Below are positions 1 to 7,743 of a DNA stretch of 30,897 bases, piece by piece (the stretch's first letter is position 1; every line of letters begins with the position of its first letter). The notes under the pieces are model-generated. The model made no database searches. It had not been told where the DNA came from and saw nothing but the letters and a program-made list of their open reading frames with translations. Both the position numbers and the translations under genes were made by a program. Origin of the DNA: CAZLMW01 sp964560875 (GTDB taxonomy: Bacteria > Myxococcota_A > UBA9042). The DNA lies in contig CAZLMW010000100.1 in NCBI GenBank assembly GCA_964560875.1, positions 1 to 30,897 of the forward strand. Direction: 5' to 3'.

Positions 1-93
1 GCAGTGGTGCTTGCACCACGGAGAAACGAAACAACGCCCCCGGGTGTGATCGGCCCGGACAGCGACAGCTGACCGGGTAAAAGATCACACCCC
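1..93. repeat. Structured dispersed repeat, copy 1 (window edge)
   Basis: Nearly identical to 4251-4343 over about 93 bases, with a few differences clustered around 51-60 and one at 77. On the plus strand it holds a perfect hairpin (GTGGTG, loop CTTG, CACCAC; 4-19), an A-rich linker (21-36), and a second hairpin with outer arms GGTGTGATC and GATCACACC. Inside that is a CCCGG/CCGGG stem. In copy 2 the inner stem is GCCGG/CCGGC, so both sides changed together. The left end is cut by the window, so the element may be longer. I do not recognise a named RNA or repeat family. Confidence 0.8.
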
Positions 94-193
94 CGCTTGT
101 TCCGCACTCCGTGTGAATTCACCAGGCGTGCATGCGCGGAGGCGGCAGCCGCAGCCATGCCGGAGCGGAGCGACCTTCAGAACGTTGGGGTGA

Positions 194-243
194 GACCGGG
201 AAAACGACGCTTTTTCCGGTCGAGGGGTCTGCGTGCAGACCCC
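194..243. terminator. Tandem hairpins downstream of the fibrinogen-like gene
   Basis: There are two adjacent inverted repeats: GACCGGGAAAA/TTTTTCCGGTC with loop CGACGC (194-221), and GGGGTCTG/CAGACCCC with loop CGTG (224-243). They lie 43 bases past the stop of the minus-strand gene ending at 286, a suitable place for a terminator. Neither is followed by a clean T-run, so intrinsic termination is only inferred; they could also protect the mRNA 3' end. The rest of 94-285 shows no gene. Confidence 0.4.
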
Positions 244-285
244 TTGCTCACGAGCGGCTAAGGACTGGGTCGCGTCAGCGGCCCA

Positions 286-2382
286 TCAACGCACCCACCA
301 GGTCCAGTAGTTGCTCTTGTTGTCGCCCTTGACGTGGCTGGTGAAGTGGCCCTTGTTGCCCGCTTGGTAGTGCGGGTTGTAATGGAAGCAGTGGGCGTAC
401 CACCAGCCGGAGTTGCCGTAGCTCTTGGCGCAGTGGCTGCTGTAGCTGTCGTTGTCGCGGTCGTACGTTGAGAATCCCGGCGCGAGCACGAAGCAGTTGG
501 TGCTGCCGTTGCAGAAGTTGTTGCGAATCCACGTCTCGTTGCTGCCGTCCAAGCCGTACTTGCTGTTCATCTTGTAGTTTTCGAGCGTGCCGGCGTTCTT
601 GTTGTTTTCCCCCTCGAAACGAAGCTCCTTGGCGCCGCTGTTCATGGCCCGCCACCACTTCAGGGGCATGAAGTAGTGCATCTTGGTGGTGGTGCTCTTG
701 AAGTCCTTGGCCGCGCCGATGCCGTTGTTCTCAAAGCCCGCGAAGTTCTGCCGGTGCGCGGCGGACGGCGAGACTTTGCCGGTGTAGTAGGTGTGCAGCA
801 CCAGGGTCCAGCCGCCGCCCTTGTAGTCCATGTCGCAGTAGACGTGGCGCTTGGCGAGGCCGCCGGGGCCGTCCGGGTCGATCCAGTAGTGGCCGGACTT
901 GCTCGCGGGCAGCAGCGACAGGATGTGCTTGCATGACAGGCCGGGGCTGCCTTCGGAGCCGACGACGGTCAGCGCGACGGGGAAATACTGCTCGCCATTG
1001 CAGACGCGAAGCAGCTTGTCTTTGGGCGCGAAGTACATGTAGCCGGCGTTCGCCTTGTTGCAGGGCACCGGTGGGGTGTCGCTGTTCTTGAGCTGCACGC
1101 CGCCGACAAGCTTGCCGGTGATGCCCACCTTCTTGGACGACAGCGTGCCGATGGACACCTCGAACTTCTCGATCGCGCCGTCGATCTTGTTGTTGAGGTA
1201 CTTGCTGTCGATCGCGCGCAGCGTCCACTTGCCCTTGGGATTGTTGCCGACCCAACCGGCCAGGGAGCCCTTGGGCAGCTTGCTCTTGTCGCTGTACGTC
1301 GCGTTGAGCAGCTTGCCCTTGGCCGACTTGGCGTAGAGCGTGTGCTTGGCGCCTTTGCTGTCGGTCAGCTCGAGGGTGAGGTTGGCGATATCGCTGTTGC
1401 TGACCCGCACGGCGACCTTGAGCCACTGGGCCACGCCGACGTCGCCGACGTTGATGGACACCGATGTTCCGACCGGCGAGTTGTCCTGCACGGGCACGGC
1501 CTTGGTCGTCGCCCACTTGTCGGTGAACTGGTTGGTGAGCAGGCCGTTGCTGATCTCGTTGAGGCCGTCCGCGGGAAGCGGCGCCGGGTCCATCGCCTGC
1601 ACGCAGATGAGCGTGCCGTCGGCCTTGATGCCCTTGACGACCTCGCCCTTCTTCGCGCACGCGCCCGCCGGTGTCTTGATGCCGGTGAGCTTGGAACCGT
1701 CGCCGACAAACTGCTTGGCAGCCATCGTGCCGCCGGCCACCACATCACCGCTCACGGTCGCCTTGCCAGCTTTGAGCGTCTTGCCCTTCAGGTCGACGTC
1801 GCCGTCCCAGGCGATCTCCTTGCTCGATGACACGCAACCGGTGCACTGGAGGTTTGTCGCGAGCTTGGCCGATTTTGCGGGGCCACCCTTGATGCCATCG
1901 GCGGCCGCGGCGTACGCGAACCCGACCTTGGATGGCTGAATCGAGCCACCCGCGAGATGCCCCCCGTTGACGCAGCCCTTGCACTCAAGGCCCTGCGCGA
2001 CGCCCGATCGAAGCGACCACATCACGGCCCGAATCGAGCTGCGAGGCATCGGTGTGTCGGTGCCCACGGCGAGCTGCAGCCACGTCGTCTTGGCAAACGA
2101 GGACGCCTTGAGCGCCGACTTGCTGCCGAGCACATACGAGAACACACCGTTTTTCAGGTCCACGGCGACCGGGCCTTCCTTCCACAGCTGCTTGCCGCCC
2201 TTGGCTGCGTCCCACAGCGAGAAGGTGAGCACGTACGCCCCATCGGACGCGGGCCCACCGCCATTGGCGCGGATGACACCGGTAACCGCGGCTGTGGTGG
2301 GAACCTGGGCCACCGAAACGGATGATGCGAGGACCATGGCCAGCGCGACGGTCAGCGCGGATATCGATGAAAAACGACGCAT
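286..2382 (-). CDS. Secreted protein with P-domain-like region and C-terminal fibrinogen-like domain
   Basis: 698 residues. The N terminus is a signal peptide: Arg-rich start, hydrophobic run to about residue 24, then Ala-Gln. Residues about 30-265 are a poorly recognised region that includes two short CxGC motifs. About 270-415 resembles the proprotein-convertase P-domain, a beta sandwich often exported with bacterial secreted enzymes; its markers are the NLTLELTDSKG strand and the later GKWTLRAID motif. About 485-698 is a fibrinogen C-terminal-like domain with SGHYWIDPDGPGG, CDMDYKGGGWTL, a DRDNDSYSSHC stretch and WWYAHC, as in fibrinogen-related lectins. No protease domain is visible, so a binding or adhesion role outside the cell is the best inference. 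The ATG start at 2382 fits the signal peptide. It lies 111 bases downstream of selO and could share its transcript. Confidence 0.85.
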   Translation of the reverse strand: MRRFSSISALTVALAMVLASSVSVAQVPTTAAVTGVIRANGGGPASDGAYVLTFSLWDAAKGGKQLWKEGPVAVDLKNGVFSYVLGSKSALKASSFAKTTWLQLAVGTDTPMPRSSIRAVMWSLRSGVAQGLECKGCVNGGHLAGGSIQPSKVGFAYAAAADGIKGGPAKSAKLATNLQCTGCVSSSKEIAWDGDVDLKGKTLKAGKATVSGDVVAGGTMAAKQFVGDGSKLTGIKTPAGACAKKGEVVKGIKADGTLICVQAMDPAPLPADGLNEISNGLLTNQFTDKWATTKAVPVQDNSPVGTSVSINVGDVGVAQWLKVAVRVSNSDIANLTLELTDSKGAKHTLYAKSAKGKLLNATYSDKSKLPKGSLAGWVGNNPKGKWTLRAIDSKYLNNKIDGAIEKFEVSIGTLSSKKVGITGKLVGGVQLKNSDTPPVPCNKANAGYMYFAPKDKLLRVCNGEQYFPVALTVVGSEGSPGLSCKHILSLLPASKSGHYWIDPDGPGGLAKRHVYCDMDYKGGGWTLVLHTYYTGKVSPSAAHRQNFAGFENNGIGAAKDFKSTTTKMHYFMPLKWWRAMNSGAKELRFEGENNKNAGTLENYKMNSKYGLDGSNETWIRNNFCNGSTNCFVLAPGFSTYDRDNDSYSSHCAKSYGNSGWWYAHCFHYNPHYQAGNKGHFTSHVKGDNKSNYWTWWVR

Positions 2383-2493
2383 GGAAGGCTCCTTTGCGAG
2401 CGGAGACGCGAGAAACGCCGCAATGTCGGCGCGGGGGAGAGGAAGGGCTGTGAGTGTACCGATTTCGCGCGGCTTTTCGTAGGTGGCCAGCGC

Positions 2494-4116
2494 TTACGAG
2501 CTGCACGAGAGCATCGAACACCCGGGGCGGTGCCGGGCCCATTCAGGGCGTTTTTCGGCGTACTGTTCGCGGCCGGGTTGTTCGTCGTAAGGGCGGCGCA
2601 TCACGTCGAGCAGCTCGAGCACCTTGGAGCCGTCGCCCTTTTCGGCCGCGTCGATCGCGAGCTGGGCCAGGTAGTTGCGCAGCACGTACTTGGGGTTGAC
2701 GCGGTTCATCGCCTCTCGCCGGCGCTCATCGTCGACCTTCCAATCGCCGTCCGCGGTTTCCCGAAGGCGCGCAGTGTAGCGCTTTAGCCAGCCGGCGAAG
2801 ACCTCGCGGTCACCCGAATGCACCTCGTCGGGCAGGTACCAGGCGGCGGCGATGGGACCGAGCAACACCTCATCGGATGCGGCGGGGTCACTGGGCACGT
2901 CGGCGAGGTTGCGAAAGAAGATCGGCGCATCGGTTTCGACGGTTGCGAGCACGTTGAGCAGATCGTTTACGAGGGTGTCGTCATCTTGGCGGCGGGCTTG
3001 CAAGCCGAGCTTGGCGGCGAACATGTCGAGCATCAGGTCGGGCGTCGTCTCGCCGAACGTGTTGAGCGCGTCCTGCAGCGGTTGAGGATCGTCCAACAGG
3101 GTCGCGAGCGCGTCGCCGAAGCGCAGCAGGTTCCAGTAGGCGATCGACGGTTGGTTGCCATAGGCGTAGCGGCGTCCGTGGGCGTCGGTCGTGTTTGGTG
3201 TCCAGCGCGGATCGTAGTTTTCGAGCCAGCCGTACGGGCCGTAATCGATGGTCAAGCCGAGGATCGACATGTTGTCGGTGTTCATGACGCCGTGGACGAA
3301 ACCGACGCGCATCCAGTCCACGACCATGGCGGCGGTGGTTGCGACGACTTCCGCGAAGAAGGCCGCGTACGTTTGCGGTGTTGGCGCGGCGTCAGGCGAC
3401 GCGAGGAGGTGCGGAAAATGCGTCGTGATGGCGTAGTCGGCGAGGGCGGCAAGCAGCTTGGTGTCGCGGCGAGAGGCGGCGAGTTCGAAGTTGCCAAAAC
3501 GCAGAAAGGTCGGCGCGATGCGGCACACGATTGCGCCGGGTTCGGGGCGCGGGTTGCCGTCGTAGAACATGTCGCGGACCACGTCGTCGCCGGTCGCCAC
3601 GAGGCTTAGCGCGCGGGTGGTCGGCACGCCGAGGTGATGCATCGCCTCGCTGCAGAGGAACTCGCGAACCGAGGACCGCATGACCGCGCGCCCATCACCC
3701 ATCCTTGAATAGGGGGTTGGGCCAGCGCCCTTGAGCTGCCATTCCCAGCGTTTTGCTGCGTTGTCGGTCGTTTCGCCGAGCGTGATGGCGCGGCCGTCGC
3801 CGAGCTGGCGGGCCCAGTTGCCGAATTGATGGCCGCCATAACACGCCGCGAACGGGTCCATGCCATCGACGACACGGTTGCCAGCCAGGACAGCGGCGAG
3901 CTCGCAATCGTCGGCGCCAAGCCCGGACGCGTGCAGGTCACCAGCGCCAACGAGAGCAGCGCATTCAGCGGAAATCGCCACGATCGACGGGGCCGTGACG
4001 GCGGTGGGGTGCACGCGCGAGAAGGCGGCGTTGAAGACTTGGCGGCGGTAGTTCCGCGTCTCCGGATCGGCGGGCAAGGTGGCCGTAAACGAGTTGGAAA
4101 AGCGCAGTTGCTGCAT
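2494..4116 (-). CDS. selO: Protein adenylyltransferase SelO (YdiU/UPF0061 family)
   Basis: 540 residues, normal length for the family. SelO is a pseudokinase-fold enzyme that transfers AMP from ATP to Ser, Thr or Tyr of target proteins and has been tied to redox stress. Visible hallmarks are YGGHQFGNWARQLGDGRA (about 93-110), KGAGPTPYSRMGDGRA (129-144) with the nucleotide-binding Lys, HGVMNTDNMS (about 274-283) with the adjacent catalytic Asp-Asn pair, and DYGPYG (about 290) with the metal-binding Asp. The C terminus is LSCSS: Cys where animal homologues carry selenocysteine, as usual in bacteria. The ATG at 4116 gives the standard family N terminus. Upstream, 4117-4250 separates it from the structured repeat at 4251-4343. 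Confidence 0.95.
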   Translation of the reverse strand: MQQLRFSNSFTATLPADPETRNYRRQVFNAAFSRVHPTAVTAPSIVAISAECAALVGAGDLHASGLGADDCELAAVLAGNRVVDGMDPFAACYGGHQFGNWARQLGDGRAITLGETTDNAAKRWEWQLKGAGPTPYSRMGDGRAVMRSSVREFLCSEAMHHLGVPTTRALSLVATGDDVVRDMFYDGNPRPEPGAIVCRIAPTFLRFGNFELAASRRDTKLLAALADYAITTHFPHLLASPDAAPTPQTYAAFFAEVVATTAAMVVDWMRVGFVHGVMNTDNMSILGLTIDYGPYGWLENYDPRWTPNTTDAHGRRYAYGNQPSIAYWNLLRFGDALATLLDDPQPLQDALNTFGETTPDLMLDMFAAKLGLQARRQDDDTLVNDLLNVLATVETDAPIFFRNLADVPSDPAASDEVLLGPIAAAWYLPDEVHSGDREVFAGWLKRYTARLRETADGDWKVDDERRREAMNRVNPKYVLRNYLAQLAIDAAEKGDGSKVLELLDVMRRPYDEQPGREQYAEKRPEWARHRPGCSMLSCSS

Positions 4117-4250
4117 CGTGTCTGCCCGGGGGCGTGATTCATTGCCCGGTCACGACCGCCATCAGGGGTCTGGGCAAGCGGACATGCCGCAGGCTGTCCT
4201 GGGGGAGGTACGACCCTCGCGGAGGTGTCCGGCAGGTCACCGAGCAAGGT

Positions 4251-4343
4251 GCAGTGGTGCTTGCACCACGGAGAAACGAAACAACGCCCCCGGGTGTGAT
4301 CCGGCCGGGAAGCGACAGCTGACCGGCTAAAAGATCACACCCC
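4251..4343. repeat. Structured dispersed repeat, copy 2
   Basis: Second copy of the element at 1-93. Plus-strand fold: GTGGTG-CTTG-CACCAC hairpin, a linker rich in A, then outer stem GGTGTGATC/GATCACACC enclosing GCCGG/CCGGC, an inner AGC-GACA-GCT hairpin and an unpaired TAAAA. CTTG closed by G-C is a known stable RNA tetraloop on this strand, which weakly favours plus-strand transcription, antisense to the flanking genes. The copy overlaps the last codons and TGA stop of the acyltransferase gene (stop 4335-4337). The preceding 4121-4250 also contains short inverted repeats (for example TTGCCC with GGGCAA), so the full element may be longer. Confidence 0.8.
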
Positions 4344-5114
4344 CTGTGTGTCCCCGGGTTCCGCGGACATGGCGGCGAGGGTCTCGCGGTAGGTGCGGTG
4401 CAGATCCTCGGCGACGTCGCGGAAATCACTCTCGTCGACCTGGGACAGATCGATCGACGGGAGCTGCCGTACCGTGACCGTTCCCCCGCGACAGGACAAG
4501 CGATTTCGGGGCCAAAGCTGCTGCGGGCCGTGCATCACCAGCGGCATGATGGGGGCGTCGGCGGCCTTGCCGAGGTGAAACGCGCCGAGCTTGAAGGGCA
4601 GCAGCTCGCCGCTCTTGGACCGGGTGCCTTCGGGCGCGAGGATGACGCTGAGGTCGTAGCGACGCATCAGGTCAGCGGCGTGGGCGAGAGACGCTCGGGA
4701 GCGCTCGGGTGAGCCGCGATCGACAGGCACCAGACCGATGGCAGCCGCCCCCTGGCCAAGCAGCGGCACGCGCATGAACTCCTGCTTGACGATGCCCGAA
4801 CCCATCGGCGGCCAGTACGCGCAGACGACGATCATGTCGAGCGTCGACGCATGGTTGATGGTCACGATCCGGCGGCCACCGTCGGGCCAGGTTCCCGGCG
4901 GCTCGATGACGACCTTCACGCGGCAAATCGCCAGGAGTGTCCGCGCCCACAAGCGGACCAGCGGCTGCACCCAGCGCCACCGTCGTTGCCTGCCAGCGAG
5001 CGTCAACGCGATGAGCAGCAGCGGGATGTAGAACACCATGAAGACCCACGCGATGGGGTACTGCCATGCGGCGCGGAGCACGTCCGCCAAGCGACTCTCA
5101 CCAAAACCGGCCAT
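4335..5114 (-). CDS. 1-acyl-sn-glycerol-3-phosphate acyltransferase family protein (PlsC-like)
   Basis: 259 residues from the ATG at 5112-5114. A TTG 13 codons upstream would also be in frame, but that extension is not hydrophobic and has no family support. The family moves an acyl chain to lysophosphatidate at the inner membrane, making phosphatidic acid. Visible: an N-terminal membrane segment (about 14-40, WQYPIAWVFMVFYIPLLLIA), the catalytic NHASTLD (HX4D) box near 87-93, and the glycerol-phosphate-binding PEGTRSKSGELLPFKLG block near 160-176. The stop and last two codons are supplied by the repeat at 4251-4343, so the C terminus may have been altered by that insertion. The start is 60 bases behind the lipoprotein gene ending at 5175, in the same direction. 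Confidence 0.9.
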   Translation of the reverse strand: MAGFGESRLADVLRAAWQYPIAWVFMVFYIPLLLIALTLAGRQRRWRWVQPLVRLWARTLLAICRVKVVIEPPGTWPDGGRRIVTINHASTLDMIVVCAYWPPMGSGIVKQEFMRVPLLGQGAAAIGLVPVDRGSPERSRASLAHAADLMRRYDLSVILAPEGTRSKSGELLPFKLGAFHLGKAADAPIMPLVMHGPQQLWPRNRLSCRGGTVTVRQLPSIDLSQVDESDFRDVAEDLHRTYRETLAAMSAEPGDTQGV

Positions 5115-5174
5115 GCCGGGAGTCTCGCACGCCGGGCGCCGAAGACGAATCAAGCAGACAGCTCAAGCAGACAG

Positions 5175-7313
5175 CTACTTGGCGGGGCGAAGGCGTACGA
5201 GCCAGATGTCGCCGTCGCGGCTGCCACAAGCCCAAGCGGCGCCCTTGTGGTCGGTTGCGACGGCGTTGAACGACGCGGATTTGCCCGATTTCGCGCCGAG
5301 GCTCAGCTGCGCGATCGGCTGGGCGGTGTGCGGGTTGATGCTGACGAACCAGCCGCGGTCGACGCCGAGCTTGGTCTTGCGCCTGACACCGACGGCAAGC
5401 GCGGACTGGCCAAATCCGCGGGCGATATCGCGTAGACGGGTGCCGGCCTCGGGGGCGAGCAGCTCGGACGCAGGCACCTTGTGGTCGAGGCGGGCGCTGT
5501 GGATCCAGCTCTGCAAGTCGCCTTTCTTGTCCGGTCGCGTGCCGATGGCGACGTAGCGGTTTCCGCGCACGGTGACGCGCTTGAGCGACGCCATCTTGTG
5601 AGCACCGACACCGACGAGCTTGGTCCCGGCGGGGAATCCCGGCCACGCGACAACGACGAACGCACCGTGTTTGCCGGTGCTGTCCGACCCGACGGCGACG
5701 ACGGTCTTGGTGGCCGCCAAAGCGAGGCCCTGGACAACGCCCCAGTCGGACTTGATGACGGGTGGGCCGCCGACTTTTCCGTTCTTGGCCAGGCCGTAGA
5801 GGATGCGCTTGTAGTCGGTGTTGCCCTCGGGAACATACGACCGATAGAAGCCGCCGAGCCAGGCGCCGCCTTTGCCGTCGGGGATCGCCGCGCGGATGTC
5901 GTAGTGGCTTTGGTCGCTCAGGGGCCAGCCGGCGGGGCCGACAAAGCCGTTCTTGGCGAGCTTGCCGAACTTGGTCAGCGCGGTCCGAAAGCCCCAATAC
6001 GACTTGTACGCGTTGTCGTTGCTGGCGCCGATCGCGAGCACCCCGCCGTCGTGAACCGGGACGACCGCGCGGACGATCTTGTTGACCGACGCGACGCCCT
6101 GGGTCGCCCACAGCTTCTTGCCGTTGCTATCAACCCGCACCACGGTCCCCTTGAAGCCATCGCCCACGGCGCCGACGAAGACACCGCCGTGCGGCGCGAT
6201 CGCGACGTCGCTGCAGGAGATTCCGCCGAGCAGCTGGTCGATCTCGACGCAAGCACAGACCTTGGTCGCGCCGTCGGTGCAGACGAGCTTGCCCTTGGCG
6301 CATGTCTTCGGCGCGATTCCACAACCCGCGATCTTGGCAAACAAGCAGGCCCCCGTGACGGCGTTGCAAGCGTCAGCTGTGCAGGCGTTGTTGTCGTCGC
6401 AGACCTTCGCTTTGCCGCTGCATGTGCCGGCCGTACACACGTCGCCGCTCGTGCAGGCCGAGCCATCGTTGCAAACCTTGCCGTTGGCGGCCTCGTAGCA
6501 GCCCTTCTTGGGGTGGCAGGCGATGGTCTTCAGGCAGGGGTTGCTCGACGGTTGGCAGTTGACGGTGCTGCCGCCGAGGCACGTCGAGCCTTTGCACTTG
6601 TCGTAGAGCGTGCAGACATTGCCGTCGTCGCACACCTTGTACGGCTGCGGCCAGGCGGTGCAGCCCTTGTCGACAGAGCAGGCGATCTTCGTGCACGGGT
6701 TGCCGTCGTCCTTGCACGCGACCGGCTTGCCGGCTTTGCACGACCCGGACAGGCAGGTGTCGGACTCGGTGCACTTGTTGCCGTCCGAACACGACGCGCC
6801 ATTGGCCGCCTTGATGACCGTGCATTCGCCATCTACGCAGCCCGCGATGTGGCAAACAGGCAGCTTCTTGTCGACGAAAAACGGCGCGCAATCGACGTGT
6901 TTGCCGCATTGCGCGGTGTCCAGGATCGCGCCCCCGTCGCTGTCTTCGTCGTCGCCGTCCTCGTCGTCGCCGTCCTCGTGGTCGCCGTCTTGGTCCCCAT
7001 CGGTGTCGGCGTCGTGGCTCGTTCCGTCCTCGTCGACGTCTTCGTTGTTGTCCGCGCCGCCGTCGGTGAGCTCAGCGCTATCGGATGGCCCGGCGTCGAC
7101 CGCGTGGGTGTCGACCTGCCTTGCGCGCGATCCATTGCCATCGGTCTTGGGGTCGCCCGCGTCGCCCGCCTGCTCGGTCGTCTCGGCGCCCGGTTCATCG
7201 CCGTCGGCCGCCACGGCGTCGCTGGCGTCAGCCGCAGATACCGGTTCGCCAGACGCGCCACCGCACGCCGTCAGCGCCAACAGCGCCGCGATATAGAGCC
7301 GGGTGATGAACAT
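5175..7313 (-). CDS. Cys-rich and beta-propeller surface lipoprotein
   Basis: 712 residues. The signal peptide ends in a lipobox (LTAC, acylated Cys17). Residues about 18-130 are a low-complexity linker, the last part strongly acidic (runs of Asp-Gly-Asp and Asp-Glu), coded by a short tandem repeat near 6945-7010. About 135-350 holds CxDGNxCTxxxxC-type cysteine repeats related to those in the giant protein at 15582-27818. About 355-712 is a repeated beta-strand region with GGVFVGA, GGVLAIGA and GGAWLGG blades, probably a propeller. It is likely anchored in the outer membrane and exposed at the surface. Ligand and function are unknown; no catalytic motif is seen. The ATG at 7311-7313 is the only start that keeps the signal peptide intact. 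Confidence 0.85.
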   Translation of the reverse strand: MFITRLYIAALLALTACGGASGEPVSAADASDAVAADGDEPGAETTEQAGDAGDPKTDGNGSRARQVDTHAVDAGPSDSAELTDGGADNNEDVDEDGTSHDADTDGDQDGDHEDGDDEDGDDEDSDGGAILDTAQCGKHVDCAPFFVDKKLPVCHIAGCVDGECTVIKAANGASCSDGNKCTESDTCLSGSCKAGKPVACKDDGNPCTKIACSVDKGCTAWPQPYKVCDDGNVCTLYDKCKGSTCLGGSTVNCQPSSNPCLKTIACHPKKGCYEAANGKVCNDGSACTSGDVCTAGTCSGKAKVCDDNNACTADACNAVTGACLFAKIAGCGIAPKTCAKGKLVCTDGATKVCACVEIDQLLGGISCSDVAIAPHGGVFVGAVGDGFKGTVVRVDSNGKKLWATQGVASVNKIVRAVVPVHDGGVLAIGASNDNAYKSYWGFRTALTKFGKLAKNGFVGPAGWPLSDQSHYDIRAAIPDGKGGAWLGGFYRSYVPEGNTDYKRILYGLAKNGKVGGPPVIKSDWGVVQGLALAATKTVVAVGSDSTGKHGAFVVVAWPGFPAGTKLVGVGAHKMASLKRVTVRGNRYVAIGTRPDKKGDLQSWIHSARLDHKVPASELLAPEAGTRLRDIARGFGQSALAVGVRRKTKLGVDRGWFVSINPHTAQPIAQLSLGAKSGKSASFNAVATDHKGAAWACGSRDGDIWLVRLRPAK

Positions 7314-7392
7314 GAGCCGCCCAAGGGCATCGAGATGGTTAGTGTCGTCCTTTTGCCGACAGGATCAATGGCTGTTCCGCAAGTGCCCGCAG

Positions 7393-7578
7393 TTACAGGC
7401 AGCGCGAGCAGCTGTCGGTGGTGCACTGCAAGCCGTCATCGCAGGACGCATGGCTGCCCGGCACGCACGCGCAGACGAACTTGGTCGCGACGCAAGCCCG
7501 CGGACAAGCCCCGCCTTCAACCTCACATTCAAGACCATCGTACTTTGCATCGTTTTCTCCCTGCCGAGCGCCGCCCAC
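7393..7578 (-). pseudogene. Remnant of a Cys-rich repeat protein
   Basis: A short minus-strand frame ending in TAA at 7393 encodes about 50 recognisable residues with eight cysteines in ordered spacing, including CVCxC-like spacing and CDDGLQCTTDSC. The latter is the same repeat found in the two Cys-rich lipoproteins here. Codon use looks coding. It lacks a signal peptide, and an in-frame TGA lies shortly upstream of the GTG at 7578, so it is probably the 3' end of a lost gene. A genuine small secreted protein is less likely. It sits 80 bases before the start of the related lipoprotein at 7313. Confidence 0.4.
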
Positions 7579-7732
7579 GCCTCTCGGGACGGCCGCTCAA
7601 CCGGAAAACGACGCCGCGCGAGCACTCCGACAACCCGCCACCAAACGTGCCCGGGATCGCTCGCCATCCGATTTTGGCCTACACTTCCGCGCGAACCCCA
7701 ACGCCGGCCGCCGGTCGGCCCCTGGATGACCA

Positions 7733-7738
7733 AGGAGC
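7733..7738 (+). promoter_or_regulatory. Ribosome binding site deciding the start at 7744
   Basis: AAGGAG lies five bases before the ATG at 7744. It supports this start over the open frame that extends upstream to 7303, whose translation bears no family resemblance. Confidence 0.75.
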
Positions 7739-7743
7739 GCCCC

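Larger units (their letters stand above)
7314..7743. other. Divergent intergenic region
   Basis: 430 bases between the minus-strand lipoprotein and the plus-strand formate dehydrogenase operon, so it must carry promoters for both. I see no convincing -35/-10 pair. The only coding-like content is the Cys-rich remnant at 7393-7578 on the minus strand. A plus-strand open frame runs through from 7303 but has no relation to NuoE/NuoF until 7744. Confidence 0.6.

Noticed and set aside
7303..7743. Upstream extension of the NuoEF protein
   Set aside because: The residues do not resemble NuoE, and a good ribosome site (AAGGAG) precedes the ATG at 7744, which matches the family start.
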